Shown here: positions 33,300 through 41,077 of the stretch, one piece after another
How the letters are laid out: the number at the start of each line of letters is the position of its first letter
Position numbering within the stretch: the first letter of the stretch is position 1
From: Kitasatospora terrestris
GTDB lineage: Bacteria > Actinomycetota > Actinomycetes > Streptomycetales > Streptomycetaceae
Reading direction: 5' to 3'
Assembly: GCF_039542905.1 (NCBI RefSeq)
Contig: NZ_BAABIS010000001.1
Span: 5,518,001-5,582,000, forward strand
DNA length: 64,000 nt
Program-made: the position numbers and the translations under genes
Notes under the pieces: generated by a model
What the model was told of the DNA's origin: nothing
What the model saw: the letters and a program-made list of their open reading frames with translations, nothing else
Databases searched by the model: none

Positions 33300-34805
33300 A
33301 TGACCTCCACGTTCGACAGCCGCACCCAGCCGAGCGAGTCCGCGCGCCGACTCGCCGACCTCAAGGCGGAAGCCCTGATGGACGAGGACCTCGCGGCGAT
33401 CGACGAGGACCTCGACCAGAACTACGACGGCGAGCAGTACGACCGGTCCGAGCGTGCGGCCCTGCGCCGCGTCGTCGGCCTCTCCACCGAGCTCCAGGAC
33501 GTCACCGAGGTCGAGTACCGCCAGCTCCGTCTGGAGCGCGTGGTGCTCGTCGGCGTGTGGACCGACGGGACGCTCGAGGAGGCCGAGAACTCCATGGCGG
33601 AGCTGGCCGCACTCGCCGAGACCGCGGGTTCCGAGGTGCTGGACGGTGTGATCCAGCGCCGCGACAAGCCCGACGCCGCGACCTACATCGGGTCCGGCAA
33701 GGCCAAGGAGCTGCGCGACATCGTGGCCTCCACCGGCGCCGACACCGTCGTCTGCGACGGTGAGCTCACCCCCGGCCAGCTGATCCAGCTGGAGGACGTC
33801 GTCAAGGTCAAGGTCGTCGACCGGACGGCCCTGATCCTGGACATCTTCGCCCAGCACGCCAAGTCCCGGGAGGGCAAGGCGCAGGTCTCGCTCGCGCAGA
33901 TGCAGTACATGCTGCCGCGCCTGCGAGGCTGGGGTCAGTCGCTGTCCCGGCAGATGGGTGGTGGTGGCTCCGGCTCGTCCGGCGGCGGCATGGCCACCCG
34001 TGGCCCCGGTGAGACCAAGATCGAGACCGACCGTCGTCGGATCCGCGAGAAGATGGCGAAGCTCCGCAAGGAGATCGCCGAGATGAAGAAGGGCCGCGAC
34101 ACCAAGCGCCAGGAGCGCAAGCGCCACCAGGTGCCGTCCGTGGCCATCGCCGGGTACACCAACGCCGGCAAGTCCTCCCTGCTCAACCGGCTCACCGGCG
34201 CCGGCGTCCTGGTGGAGAACGCCCTGTTCGCCACCCTGGACCCGACGGTCCGGCGGGCCCAGACCCCCAGCGGCCGGGTCTACACCCTGGCCGACACGGT
34301 CGGGTTCGTCCGGCACCTGCCGCACCACCTGGTCGAGGCGTTCCGCTCGACCATGGAGGAGGTCGCCGACGCCGACCTGATCCTGCACGTGGTGGACGGC
34401 TCGCACCCCGAGCCGGAGACCCAGCTCGCCGCGGTCCGCGAGGTGATCGTCTCGGTCGAGGCACAGAACGTGCCCGAGATCGTGGTGATCAACAAGGCGG
34501 ACGCCGCGGACCCGCACGTGCTGCAGCGCCTGCTGCGCCGCGAGCCGCACGCCATCGTGGTGTCGGCCCGCAGCGGCACGGGCATCGACGAGCTGCTGAA
34601 GCTCATCGACGACGAGCTGCCGCGCCCCGCGATCGAGCTGCACGTCCTGGTGCCGTACACCCGCGGCGACCTGGTCAACCGGGTGCACAAGGAGGGCGAG
34701 CTGCTCTCCACCGAGCACACCGCCGAGGGCACCCTGCTGCACGCCAAGGTGGCCGCGGAACTGGCCGCCGAGCTGGAGCGCTACACGGTGGTCGCGACCG
34801 GCTGA
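33300..34805 (+). CDS. hflX: Ribosome-associated GTPase HflX
   Basis: HflX is a GTPase that splits stalled or hibernating ribosomes. The 501 residues have the N-terminal HflX domain (ATYIGSGKAKELRDIV, QMQYMLPRLRGWGQSLSRQMGG with a Gly/Ser-rich insert), then the G domain: P-loop GYTNAGKSSLLNRL at about residue 283, switch II DTVGFVRHLPHHLVEAF, NKAD and a SAR-type G5. Near residues 220-230 a run of GGGGSGSSGGG extends the usual linker. ATG at 33300 lies 7 bases after the rshA stop with AAGGA as ribosome site. It ends just before a strong terminator. Confidence 0.95.
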   Translation: MTSTFDSRTQPSESARRLADLKAEALMDEDLAAIDEDLDQNYDGEQYDRSERAALRRVVGLSTELQDVTEVEYRQLRLERVVLVGVWTDGTLEEAENSMAELAALAETAGSEVLDGVIQRRDKPDAATYIGSGKAKELRDIVASTGADTVVCDGELTPGQLIQLEDVVKVKVVDRTALILDIFAQHAKSREGKAQVSLAQMQYMLPRLRGWGQSLSRQMGGGGSGSSGGGMATRGPGETKIETDRRRIREKMAKLRKEIAEMKKGRDTKRQERKRHQVPSVAIAGYTNAGKSSLLNRLTGAGVLVENALFATLDPTVRRAQTPSGRVYTLADTVGFVRHLPHHLVEAFRSTMEEVADADLILHVVDGSHPEPETQLAAVREVIVSVEAQNVPEIVVINKADAADPHVLQRLLRREPHAIVVSARSGTGIDELLKLIDDELPRPAIELHVLVPYTRGDLVNRVHKEGELLSTEHTAEGTLLHAKVAAELAAELERYTVVATG

Positions 34806-34817
34806 GCCGCCGCGACC

Positions 34818-34863
34818 CGGAAGGGCCCGGCCCCCCTCGCGCGAGGGGGGCCGGGCCCTTCCG
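34818..34863. terminator. Perfect 23-bp palindrome, bidirectional terminator
   Basis: Bases 34818-34840 are the exact reverse complement of 34841-34863, so all 46 bases form one perfect palindrome (stem about 21 bp with a 4-base loop). It lies between the convergent hflX and the trypsin-like lipoprotein gene and can stop transcription from both sides. Confidence 0.88.
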
Positions 34864-34867
34864 CGTG

Positions 34868-36034
34868 TCACTTGGGGAGCTTGTCGGCGAACGCCTCGTA
34901 CATCTTGCGGGCCGTGTCGGTGAGAGTCGGCGAGGCCAGCATGGTGGAGGTCGAGTTGCCGACCGAGGTGTTGCCGATCAGCGCGGGCTTGCCGCCGCGC
35001 TGGGTGAACCAGCCGCCGCCGCTGGAACCGCCGGTCATGGTGCAGCCGATCGACTGCATCGGCGGGCGGCTCAGGTCGTAGGCGTACACGGTCGCCTTCA
35101 CGGCCGAGTCGCAGTGCTCCAGCTCCGCGCCGTCGAACGGGGCGTCCGCCGGGTAGCCGTAGGCGGCGAGCGAGGGCACGGTGTCGGGCTGGGCGTTGAA
35201 CCAGACCGGCACGGCGCCGCCGACGGTCTCCTCCAGCGACTTGCCGCCGCCGTCCTCGTTGTGGACGTGCAGCAGCGCGAAGTCGTACTGGCTGGCCGGG
35301 CCGCCGGTCTCGCCGCCCTCGGTGGTCCAGGTCGGCGTCACCCGGATCGCGTCGGCGGCGAACATGCCGTACGGCGCGACCTGCTCGAAGGTGGCCTTCT
35401 TGCCGCCGCTGGCGGCGCCGGTCCGGTTGTACGAGGGCACGAAGCTGATCTTCTTGAAGAAGTCGCCGCCCTTGCCCTCGTGGACGCAGTGCGCGGCCGT
35501 CCACACCAGGTTGGACTTGCCCGGGTGCTTCGGGTCGGCGACCACCGTGCCGGAGCACTCCGACCACTGCTTCTCCGAGACCTGCATGAAGATCTTGCCG
35601 ACCACCGCGGTGCCCGGGCTGTACGGGTGCTTCTCCGGCTTGGCTGGGATCGCCGCCGGGAACCGCACCTCGGCCCGGGTCGGGGTCTTCGCCTGGGCGG
35701 CGTTGGCCTCCTTGGGCTTGACGCCCTGGGCGGTCTGCAGCTTGCCGAGGTCCCAGTAGTCCTTGACGGACTTGAAGGTCTCCGGGCTGAAGCCGTGCTG
35801 GGAGGCGAACTTCTCCCAGTCGTCGGCCGACCAGTCCTGCATCTTGGCGATCTGCGCCTGGAGGTCCTTGAGGTCGATGCCGGGCTTGGCGGCGCCGGAC
35901 GACGCGGACGACGCGGCCGGCGGGGCCGCGTTCGGCTTCGGGTCGTCGTCGTTGCAGGCGGTCGCGGTCAGGCTCAGCACGGTGAGCACCGCGGCGGCCG
36001 CGGCCGCGCGGGACCGGTTGTTCAGGGTACGCAT
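34868..36034 (-). CDS. Trypsin-like serine peptidase lipoprotein (copy 1)
   Basis: The 388-residue protein begins with a lipoprotein signal (AAAVLTVLSLTATACNDDD; lipobox TATAC), then a Pro/Ala/Ser linker and a short helical segment (WSADDWEKFASQHGF). A chymotrypsin-fold domain follows with His in LVWTAAHCVHEG, Asp in QYDFALLHV and Ser in TMTGGSSGGGWF. The GDSGGP of typical trypsins is GSSGGG here. Cysteines around the His and near the Ser can pair. It is probably an exported, membrane-tethered protease; its target is unknown. It is 30 bases downstream of a paralogue with the same layout. Confidence 0.82.
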   Translation of the reverse strand: MRTLNNRSRAAAAAAVLTVLSLTATACNDDDPKPNAAPPAASSASSGAAKPGIDLKDLQAQIAKMQDWSADDWEKFASQHGFSPETFKSVKDYWDLGKLQTAQGVKPKEANAAQAKTPTRAEVRFPAAIPAKPEKHPYSPGTAVVGKIFMQVSEKQWSECSGTVVADPKHPGKSNLVWTAAHCVHEGKGGDFFKKISFVPSYNRTGAASGGKKATFEQVAPYGMFAADAIRVTPTWTTEGGETGGPASQYDFALLHVHNEDGGGKSLEETVGGAVPVWFNAQPDTVPSLAAYGYPADAPFDGAELEHCDSAVKATVYAYDLSRPPMQSIGCTMTGGSSGGGWFTQRGGKPALIGNTSVGNSTSTMLASPTLTDTARKMYEAFADKLPK

Positions 36035-36063
36035 GGTCGAATTCCCCGTGGTAGGTCGGTTGT

Positions 36064-37116
36064 TCACTTCTTGGCGAGGTAGTCGAGGGCCTGCCGGGCG
36101 ACGGTCTCCAGGTACGGGCCGTTCAGGGTGGTGCGCGCGGCGGTGCCGATCGAGGTGTTGCTGACCAGTGCCTGCCTGCCGTCCGGCATGGTGGCGAACC
36201 AGCCGCCGCCGCTCGCCCCGGCGGTCATGGTGCAGCCGATGGTCAGCATCGCCGGACGGGCCGCGTCGAAGGACCGGCTGCCCGGGCGGCCGCCCTCGCA
36301 GTGCTCCAGCTCCTTGCCGTCGAACGGCGCCACCGAGGGGTAGCCCCAGACCGAGACGGCGAGCTGCTCGCGCGGCGCGTCGAACCAGACCGGCACGGCC
36401 GTGCCGATGGTCTCCTCCAGCGACTTCCCGCCGCCCTTCGGGTCGCGGACCCGGATCACGGCGAAGTCGTACTGGTTGGCGGCGTCGCCGGCCCGGGTGC
36501 CCTCGGTGGTCCACAGCGGCGAGGTGATCACCTTGTCGGCCCACCACTGGCCGTACGGCGCGGTCTCGTCGAGGCCCGCCTTGTGGCCGCCGCTGGCGGC
36601 GCCCGAGCTGTTGTAGGCCGGCACGAAGATCAGGTTCTGGTACCAGTCACCGCCCCTGCCCTCGTGGACGCAGTGCGCGGCCGTCCACACCAGGTCGGAC
36701 TTGCCCGGGTGCGCGGGGTCGGCGACCACGGTGGCCGAGCACTGGCCGACCCCGCCCTTGGGCGCGGTCATGAAGATCTTCCCGGCGGCCGGGAAGCGCG
36801 TGTACGGCCGCTCGGCGGGCAGCGCCCGCACCACCGGGGCCGGCTCGGCGGTGGGCGACGGCGAGGGCTGCGGCGGGGCCGGCTCGGGCTGCCGCGGCTC
36901 CGCCCGGTCGAGCGTGTCGGCGTTCCAGAAGTCCTGCGCCACCGGATTGGAGAAGGTGTGCCGCTTCGCCCAGTCGTCCCAGTCCTGGAAGTGCCAGCCG
37001 CGCAGCGCCTCCCAGCTCGGCCGGGAGTCACCGCCCCCCGACGTGCACGCCGCAGCACCGAGCAGCACCGCCGCGGCGAGCGCGGCGCAGCGCGCTCTTC
37101 GCCCGAACGTCGCCAT
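36064..37116 (-). CDS. Trypsin-like serine peptidase lipoprotein (copy 2)
   Basis: The 350 residues have a lipoprotein signal (LAAAVLLGAAACTSGGG; lipobox GAAAC), a helical segment WHFQDWDDWAKRHTF that parallels copy 1, and a trypsin-like domain with His in LVWTAAHCVHEG, Asp in QYDFAVIRV and Ser in TMTAGASGGGWF. It is a tandem duplicate of copy 1 and is read first on the minus strand. The start ATG at 37116 follows AGCAGGGGGGAC. No propeptide cleavage site is obvious. Codon use is like the rest of the chromosome, so the duplication looks old. Confidence 0.82.
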   Translation of the reverse strand: MATFGRRARCAALAAAVLLGAAACTSGGGDSRPSWEALRGWHFQDWDDWAKRHTFSNPVAQDFWNADTLDRAEPRQPEPAPPQPSPSPTAEPAPVVRALPAERPYTRFPAAGKIFMTAPKGGVGQCSATVVADPAHPGKSDLVWTAAHCVHEGRGGDWYQNLIFVPAYNSSGAASGGHKAGLDETAPYGQWWADKVITSPLWTTEGTRAGDAANQYDFAVIRVRDPKGGGKSLEETIGTAVPVWFDAPREQLAVSVWGYPSVAPFDGKELEHCEGGRPGSRSFDAARPAMLTIGCTMTAGASGGGWFATMPDGRQALVSNTSIGTAARTTLNGPYLETVARQALDYLAKK

Positions 37117-37320
37117 CGTCCCCCCTGCTGTTCGAAAATCCCCGGGGAAGTCTCCCATCCGGGCCGGTGCCGACCCCACCCGGCTTCCGCGCTGTTGACG
37201 TCCGGTCACCGAACCGTGACCGCGACGGTCCGTCAGGGTCGCACCCTTCACTCGACCGGGTGAGTGATCCACCGTCTTTCACCACAAAGAGTGAGCTGAT
37301 CTTGTGATCACCCGCAGTGG

Positions 37321-37339
37321 ATAGGTAGCCCTTACCTCC
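37321..37339 (+). promoter_or_regulatory. Iron box (DmdR/IdeR-type operator) of siderophore operon
   Basis: ATAGGTAGCCCTTACCTCC resembles the consensus TTAGGTTAGSCTAACCTAA; the core AGGTAGCCCTTACCT is palindromic at 12 of 14 paired positions. It lies 29 bases before the TTG start of the first siderophore gene and can overlap the -10 region. It predicts repression by DmdR1 with iron. Confidence 0.75.
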
Positions 37340-37367
37340 AGACGATCGCACGGCCCGAGGAGGGGCT

Positions 37368-39137
37368 TTGGTCACCACTCTCACCGGAGTGCCTCCGGCC
37401 GCCCTGGCCCGGTCGGGCGCCGAACACCCCACCGACCCGCTGCTGCACCCCGATCCGGCCGCCGCAGCCGAACACGCCGCCACCGAGAGCCTGCTGCGCT
37501 GCTGGGCCCGGGAGACCGGCGCCCGCCCGGACGGCGACCGGCTGCGGGTGGCCGTGCTCGGCGGCGCCGCCGAGATCACCGCCCCGGTGCTGCACTGGTC
37601 CGCCTGCGGCTGGCACCGCTTCGGCCCGGCCACCGTCACCACCGCCGCCCTGCAGCACGGCCGGCCGGTGGACGCCGTCACCGTCGCCGCGCTGATCGCC
37701 GGCGCCGCCACCGACGACCCCGACCCCGGCCAGATCGCCGACCTGACCGCCAGGGTCGCCGACTCGGTCGGCCGCACCGCGGAGATCCTCGGCCACCGGC
37801 GCGCCCTGTCCGCCACCCCGCCGAGCCCCTTCCTGCGCGCCGAGCAGGCCCTGCTGCTCGGCCACCCGCTGCACCCCACCCCGAAGAGCCGCGACGGCCT
37901 CGGCCCCGCCCAGTCCGCCGCGTACTCCCCGGAACTGCACGGCAGCTTCCGGCTGCACTGGTACGCCGTCGACCGCACGCTGCTCGCCGCCGACTCCGCC
38001 ACCGGCCGCCCCGCCGAGGAGCTCACCGCCGAGCTGTACGGCCGCCCGCTGCCGCCCGGCACCGCCGCCCTCCCGCTGCACCCCTGGCAGGCCCGCGAAC
38101 TCGCGCTGCGCCCCGCCGTCGCCGAACTCCTCGACAGCGGCCTGCTGCACGACCTCGGCCAGCACGGCGAGCCCTGGCACCCCACCAGCTCGGTGCGCAC
38201 CGTCAGCCGCCCCGGCACCCCGTGGATGCTCAAGCTCTCGCTCGCCCTGCGGATCACCAACTCCCGCCGGGAGAACCTGCGCAAGGAGCTCCACCGCGGC
38301 GTCGAGGTGCACCGGCTGCTGGAGGCCGGCCTCGGCGCCCGCTGGAAGGCCGCCCACCCCGGCTTCGACATCGTCCGCGACCCGGCCTGGATCGGCGTCG
38401 ACCACCCGGCCCTCGGCGAACCCGGGGGACTGGACACCGTGCTCCGCCAGCAGCCCTTCGGCCCCGCCGACCGGGCGCTGTGCGTCGCCGGGCTGGTCGC
38501 CGAGCAGCCGATCGGCCGGCTCACCTCGCAGCTGTCCGACGTGCTCGGCGAGCTCGCCGCCCGCACCGGCCGACCGGTCGCCACCGTCGCCACCGAATGG
38601 TTCCTGCGCTACCTGGACGCCGTCGTGCTGCCCATCCTCTGGCTGGACGGCCGGGCCGGCATCGCGCTGGAGGCCCACCAGCAGAACAGCCTGGTCGTGC
38701 TGGACGCCGAGGGCTGGCCGGTCGGCGGCCGCTACCGCGACAACCAGGGCTACTACTTCCGGGAGTCCGCCGCCGACCGGCTCCGGCAGCAGCTGCCCGC
38801 CCTCGGCGCGCACAGCGACACCTTCGTGCCCGACACGGTCGCCGACGAGCGCTTCGCCTACTACCTCGGCATCAACCACGTCCTCGGCCTGATCGGCGCC
38901 TTCGGCTCGCAGCGGCTCGCCGACGAGCAACTGCTGCTCGCCGCGCTGCGCCGGTTCCTGGCCGGCCCCCGGGCCGCCGCCACCGGCTCCACGCTGCCCG
39001 CCCACCTGCTGCAGGCACCCACCCTGCGCTGCAAGGCCAACCTGCTCACCCGGCTGCACGGCCTGGACGAACTGGTCGGCCCGGTGGAGACGCAGTCGGT
39101 CTACGTGGCCCTCGACAACCCGGTGGCCGGGGCGTGA
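37368..39137 (+). CDS. NIS siderophore synthetase, IucA-like
   Basis: This 589-residue protein belongs to the IucA/IucC family of NRPS-independent siderophore synthetases, which join a carboxylate such as citrate to hydroxylated amines using ATP. Family motifs include GHPLHPTPKSRDGL, AALPLHPWQARELAL, SVRTVSRPGTPWMLKLSLALRITNSRR and EAHQQNSLVVLD with a following basic RYRDNQGYY. TTG at 37368 has GAGGAGGGG 6 bases upstream, a strong ribosome site. It is the first gene of a four-gene operon behind an iron box. Its stop overlaps the next gene. Confidence 0.87.
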   Translation: MVTTLTGVPPAALARSGAEHPTDPLLHPDPAAAAEHAATESLLRCWARETGARPDGDRLRVAVLGGAAEITAPVLHWSACGWHRFGPATVTTAALQHGRPVDAVTVAALIAGAATDDPDPGQIADLTARVADSVGRTAEILGHRRALSATPPSPFLRAEQALLLGHPLHPTPKSRDGLGPAQSAAYSPELHGSFRLHWYAVDRTLLAADSATGRPAEELTAELYGRPLPPGTAALPLHPWQARELALRPAVAELLDSGLLHDLGQHGEPWHPTSSVRTVSRPGTPWMLKLSLALRITNSRRENLRKELHRGVEVHRLLEAGLGARWKAAHPGFDIVRDPAWIGVDHPALGEPGGLDTVLRQQPFGPADRALCVAGLVAEQPIGRLTSQLSDVLGELAARTGRPVATVATEWFLRYLDAVVLPILWLDGRAGIALEAHQQNSLVVLDAEGWPVGGRYRDNQGYYFRESAADRLRQQLPALGAHSDTFVPDTVADERFAYYLGINHVLGLIGAFGSQRLADEQLLLAALRRFLAGPRAAATGSTLPAHLLQAPTLRCKANLLTRLHGLDELVGPVETQSVYVALDNPVAGA

Positions 39138-39694
39138 CCCCCGGCGGCGCGGCGGTGACCGTCCCCACCGCCGCCGGGGAGTTCCGGCTCCGCCCGGTCA
39201 CCCTGCCCGGCGACCTCGACCTGCTCACCGGCTGGATGAACGACCCCGCCGTGGACGCCTGGTGGGAGCTGGCCGGGCCGCCCGGGACCACCGAGCGCCA
39301 CCTGCGCGCCCAACTCGACAGCGACGGCCGCAGCATCCCGTACCTGGGCCTGCTCGACGGCGTCCCCACCGGCTACTTCGAGCTCTACCGGGCCGACCTC
39401 GACCCGCTCGCCGCGCACTACCCGGCCCGCCCGCACGACATCGGCGTCCACCTGCTGCTCGGCCCGCCCACCGCCCGCGGCCGGGGCCTGGGCAGCCTGC
39501 TGCTCGGCGCGCTGGCCGGCCTGGTCCTCGACCAGCGCCCCGAATGCACCCGGGTGGTCGCCGAACCGGATCTGCGCAACACACCCTCGCTACGGGCCTT
39601 CCGCAACGCCGGGTTCACCCGGACCGCCGAGCTCGACCTGCCCGCCAAACGCGCCGCCCTGATGGTCCGGCCGCGCGCACCGCACGAGTCCTAG
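39134..39694 (+). CDS. GNAT acyltransferase for siderophore synthesis, IucB-like
   Basis: The 186 residues are a GNAT-fold protein of the IucB/RimJ type. The acetyl-CoA loop is visible as HLLLGPPTARGRGLGSLLLGALAGLV, preceded by FELYRADLDPLAAHY and followed by RVVAEPDLRNTPSLRAFRNAGF. In the aerobactin pathway this enzyme acetylates the N6-hydroxy group of lysine. The GTG start overlaps the previous stop (GTGA), and 6 bases separate it from the next gene, so it is translated in the same operon. Confidence 0.85.
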   Translation: MTPGGAAVTVPTAAGEFRLRPVTLPGDLDLLTGWMNDPAVDAWWELAGPPGTTERHLRAQLDSDGRSIPYLGLLDGVPTGYFELYRADLDPLAAHYPARPHDIGVHLLLGPPTARGRGLGSLLLGALAGLVLDQRPECTRVVAEPDLRNTPSLRAFRNAGFTRTAELDLPAKRAALMVRPRAPHES

Positions 39695-39700
39695 GACGAG

Positions 39701-41077
39701 ATGGATCTCCCGCAGCCCGAACCGTACGACCTGATCGGCGTCGGCATCGGCCCTTTCAACCTGTCCCTGGCCGCCCTCGCCGACCGCGCCGACGGCGTCG
39801 ACGCCCTCTTCCTCGACGCCAGACCGGAGTTCCGCTGGCACCCCGGCATGCTGGTGGACGGCGCCCGGATGCAGGTGCCCTTCCTCGCCGACCTGGTCTC
39901 GCTGGTCGACCCGACCAACCCGTGGTCCTTCCTCAACTACCTGCGCCACCAGGAACGGCTGCTCCCGTTCTACTTCGCCGAGCGCTTCCAGCTGCCCCGC
40001 CGCGAGTACGAGCACTACTGCCGCTGGGCCGCCGACCGGCTGCCCAACTGCCGCTTCGGCCGACCGGTGGCCGCGCTGCACTGGGACGCCGAGGAGGAGC
40101 TGTTCCGGGTGGTGACCGGCGGCCCGGCGGCCGAGGAGCACCGGGCCCGCAACGTGGTGCTCGGCGTCGGCACCGAACCCGTCCACCCCGAGGCCTTCGC
40201 CCCGCTGCGCGCCCACCCCGCCGTCTGGCACTCCGCCGAGTACCTGCACCGCCGCGACACCCTGGCCGGTGCCCGGGACATCACCGTGGTCGGGTCCGGA
40301 CAGTCCGGCGCCGAGGTCTTCCTCGACCTGCTGCGGCTGCGCGCCGGCGACGGCACCCGGCTGCGCTGGCTCACCCGCACCCGGGCGCTCGCCCCGATGG
40401 AGTACTCCAAGCTCGGCCTGGAGCAGTTCACCCCCGACTACACCCGGTACTTCCACGGCCTGCCCGCCGACACCCGGGACGCCCTGGTCCCCGCCCAGTG
40501 GCAGCTGCACAAGGCCGCCAGCGCCGAGACCCTCGCCGAGATCCACGACCACCTGTACGAACGGACCGTCGGCCGCCCGCTCGACGCCGACCCGGTCGAG
40601 ATCCTGCCCGGCACCGCCGTCACCGAGGCCGCCGCCGGACCGTGCGGCGGCCTCGAACTGCACTGCCGGCACGTCGACTCCGGGCGGCGGCACCTGGTGC
40701 GCACCGACGCCGTCGTCCTCGCCACCGGCTACCGGGCCGTCCGCCCGGCCCTGCTCGACCCGGTCGCCGACCTGGTCGACTGGGACGAGCACGGCCGCTA
40801 CCGGGTCGACCTGGACCACCGGGTCGCCCTGCGGCCCGGCGTCACCGGCGGTCTGTACGTGCAGAACGCCGAGCTGCACACTCACGGTGTCGGCACCCCG
40901 GACCTCGGCCTGGGCGCCCACCGCGCCGCCGTGATCCTCAACGCCGTCGCCGGCAAGCCGCTCCACCCGCTGCCCCTCCGCACCGCCTGGACCACCTTCG
41001 CCCCGCCCGCGTCCGTTCCGCCGGTGCTCCCCAGACCCCAGGAAGGCCACGTCCGTGCCGCAGCAGCACCCCGCTGA
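39701..41077 (+). CDS. L-lysine/L-ornithine N-monooxygenase, IucD-like
   Basis: This 458-residue flavoenzyme of the SidA/IucD/PvdA family hydroxylates the side-chain amine of lysine or ornithine, the first step of hydroxamate siderophore synthesis. It has the FAD motif LIGVGIGPFNLSLAALADR, the conserved FRWHPGMLVDGARMQVPFLADLVSL region (split around residues 40-75), the NADPH motif ITVVGSGQSGAEVFLDLL and the C-terminal ATGYRAVRPALLD. The family does not allow me to choose lysine or ornithine from sequence alone; lysine is favoured by the aerobactin-like gene set. Confidence 0.9.
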   Translation: MDLPQPEPYDLIGVGIGPFNLSLAALADRADGVDALFLDARPEFRWHPGMLVDGARMQVPFLADLVSLVDPTNPWSFLNYLRHQERLLPFYFAERFQLPRREYEHYCRWAADRLPNCRFGRPVAALHWDAEEELFRVVTGGPAAEEHRARNVVLGVGTEPVHPEAFAPLRAHPAVWHSAEYLHRRDTLAGARDITVVGSGQSGAEVFLDLLRLRAGDGTRLRWLTRTRALAPMEYSKLGLEQFTPDYTRYFHGLPADTRDALVPAQWQLHKAASAETLAEIHDHLYERTVGRPLDADPVEILPGTAVTEAAAGPCGGLELHCRHVDSGRRHLVRTDAVVLATGYRAVRPALLDPVADLVDWDEHGRYRVDLDHRVALRPGVTGGLYVQNAELHTHGVGTPDLGLGAHRAAVILNAVAGKPLHPLPLRTAWTTFAPPASVPPVLPRPQEGHVRAAAAPR

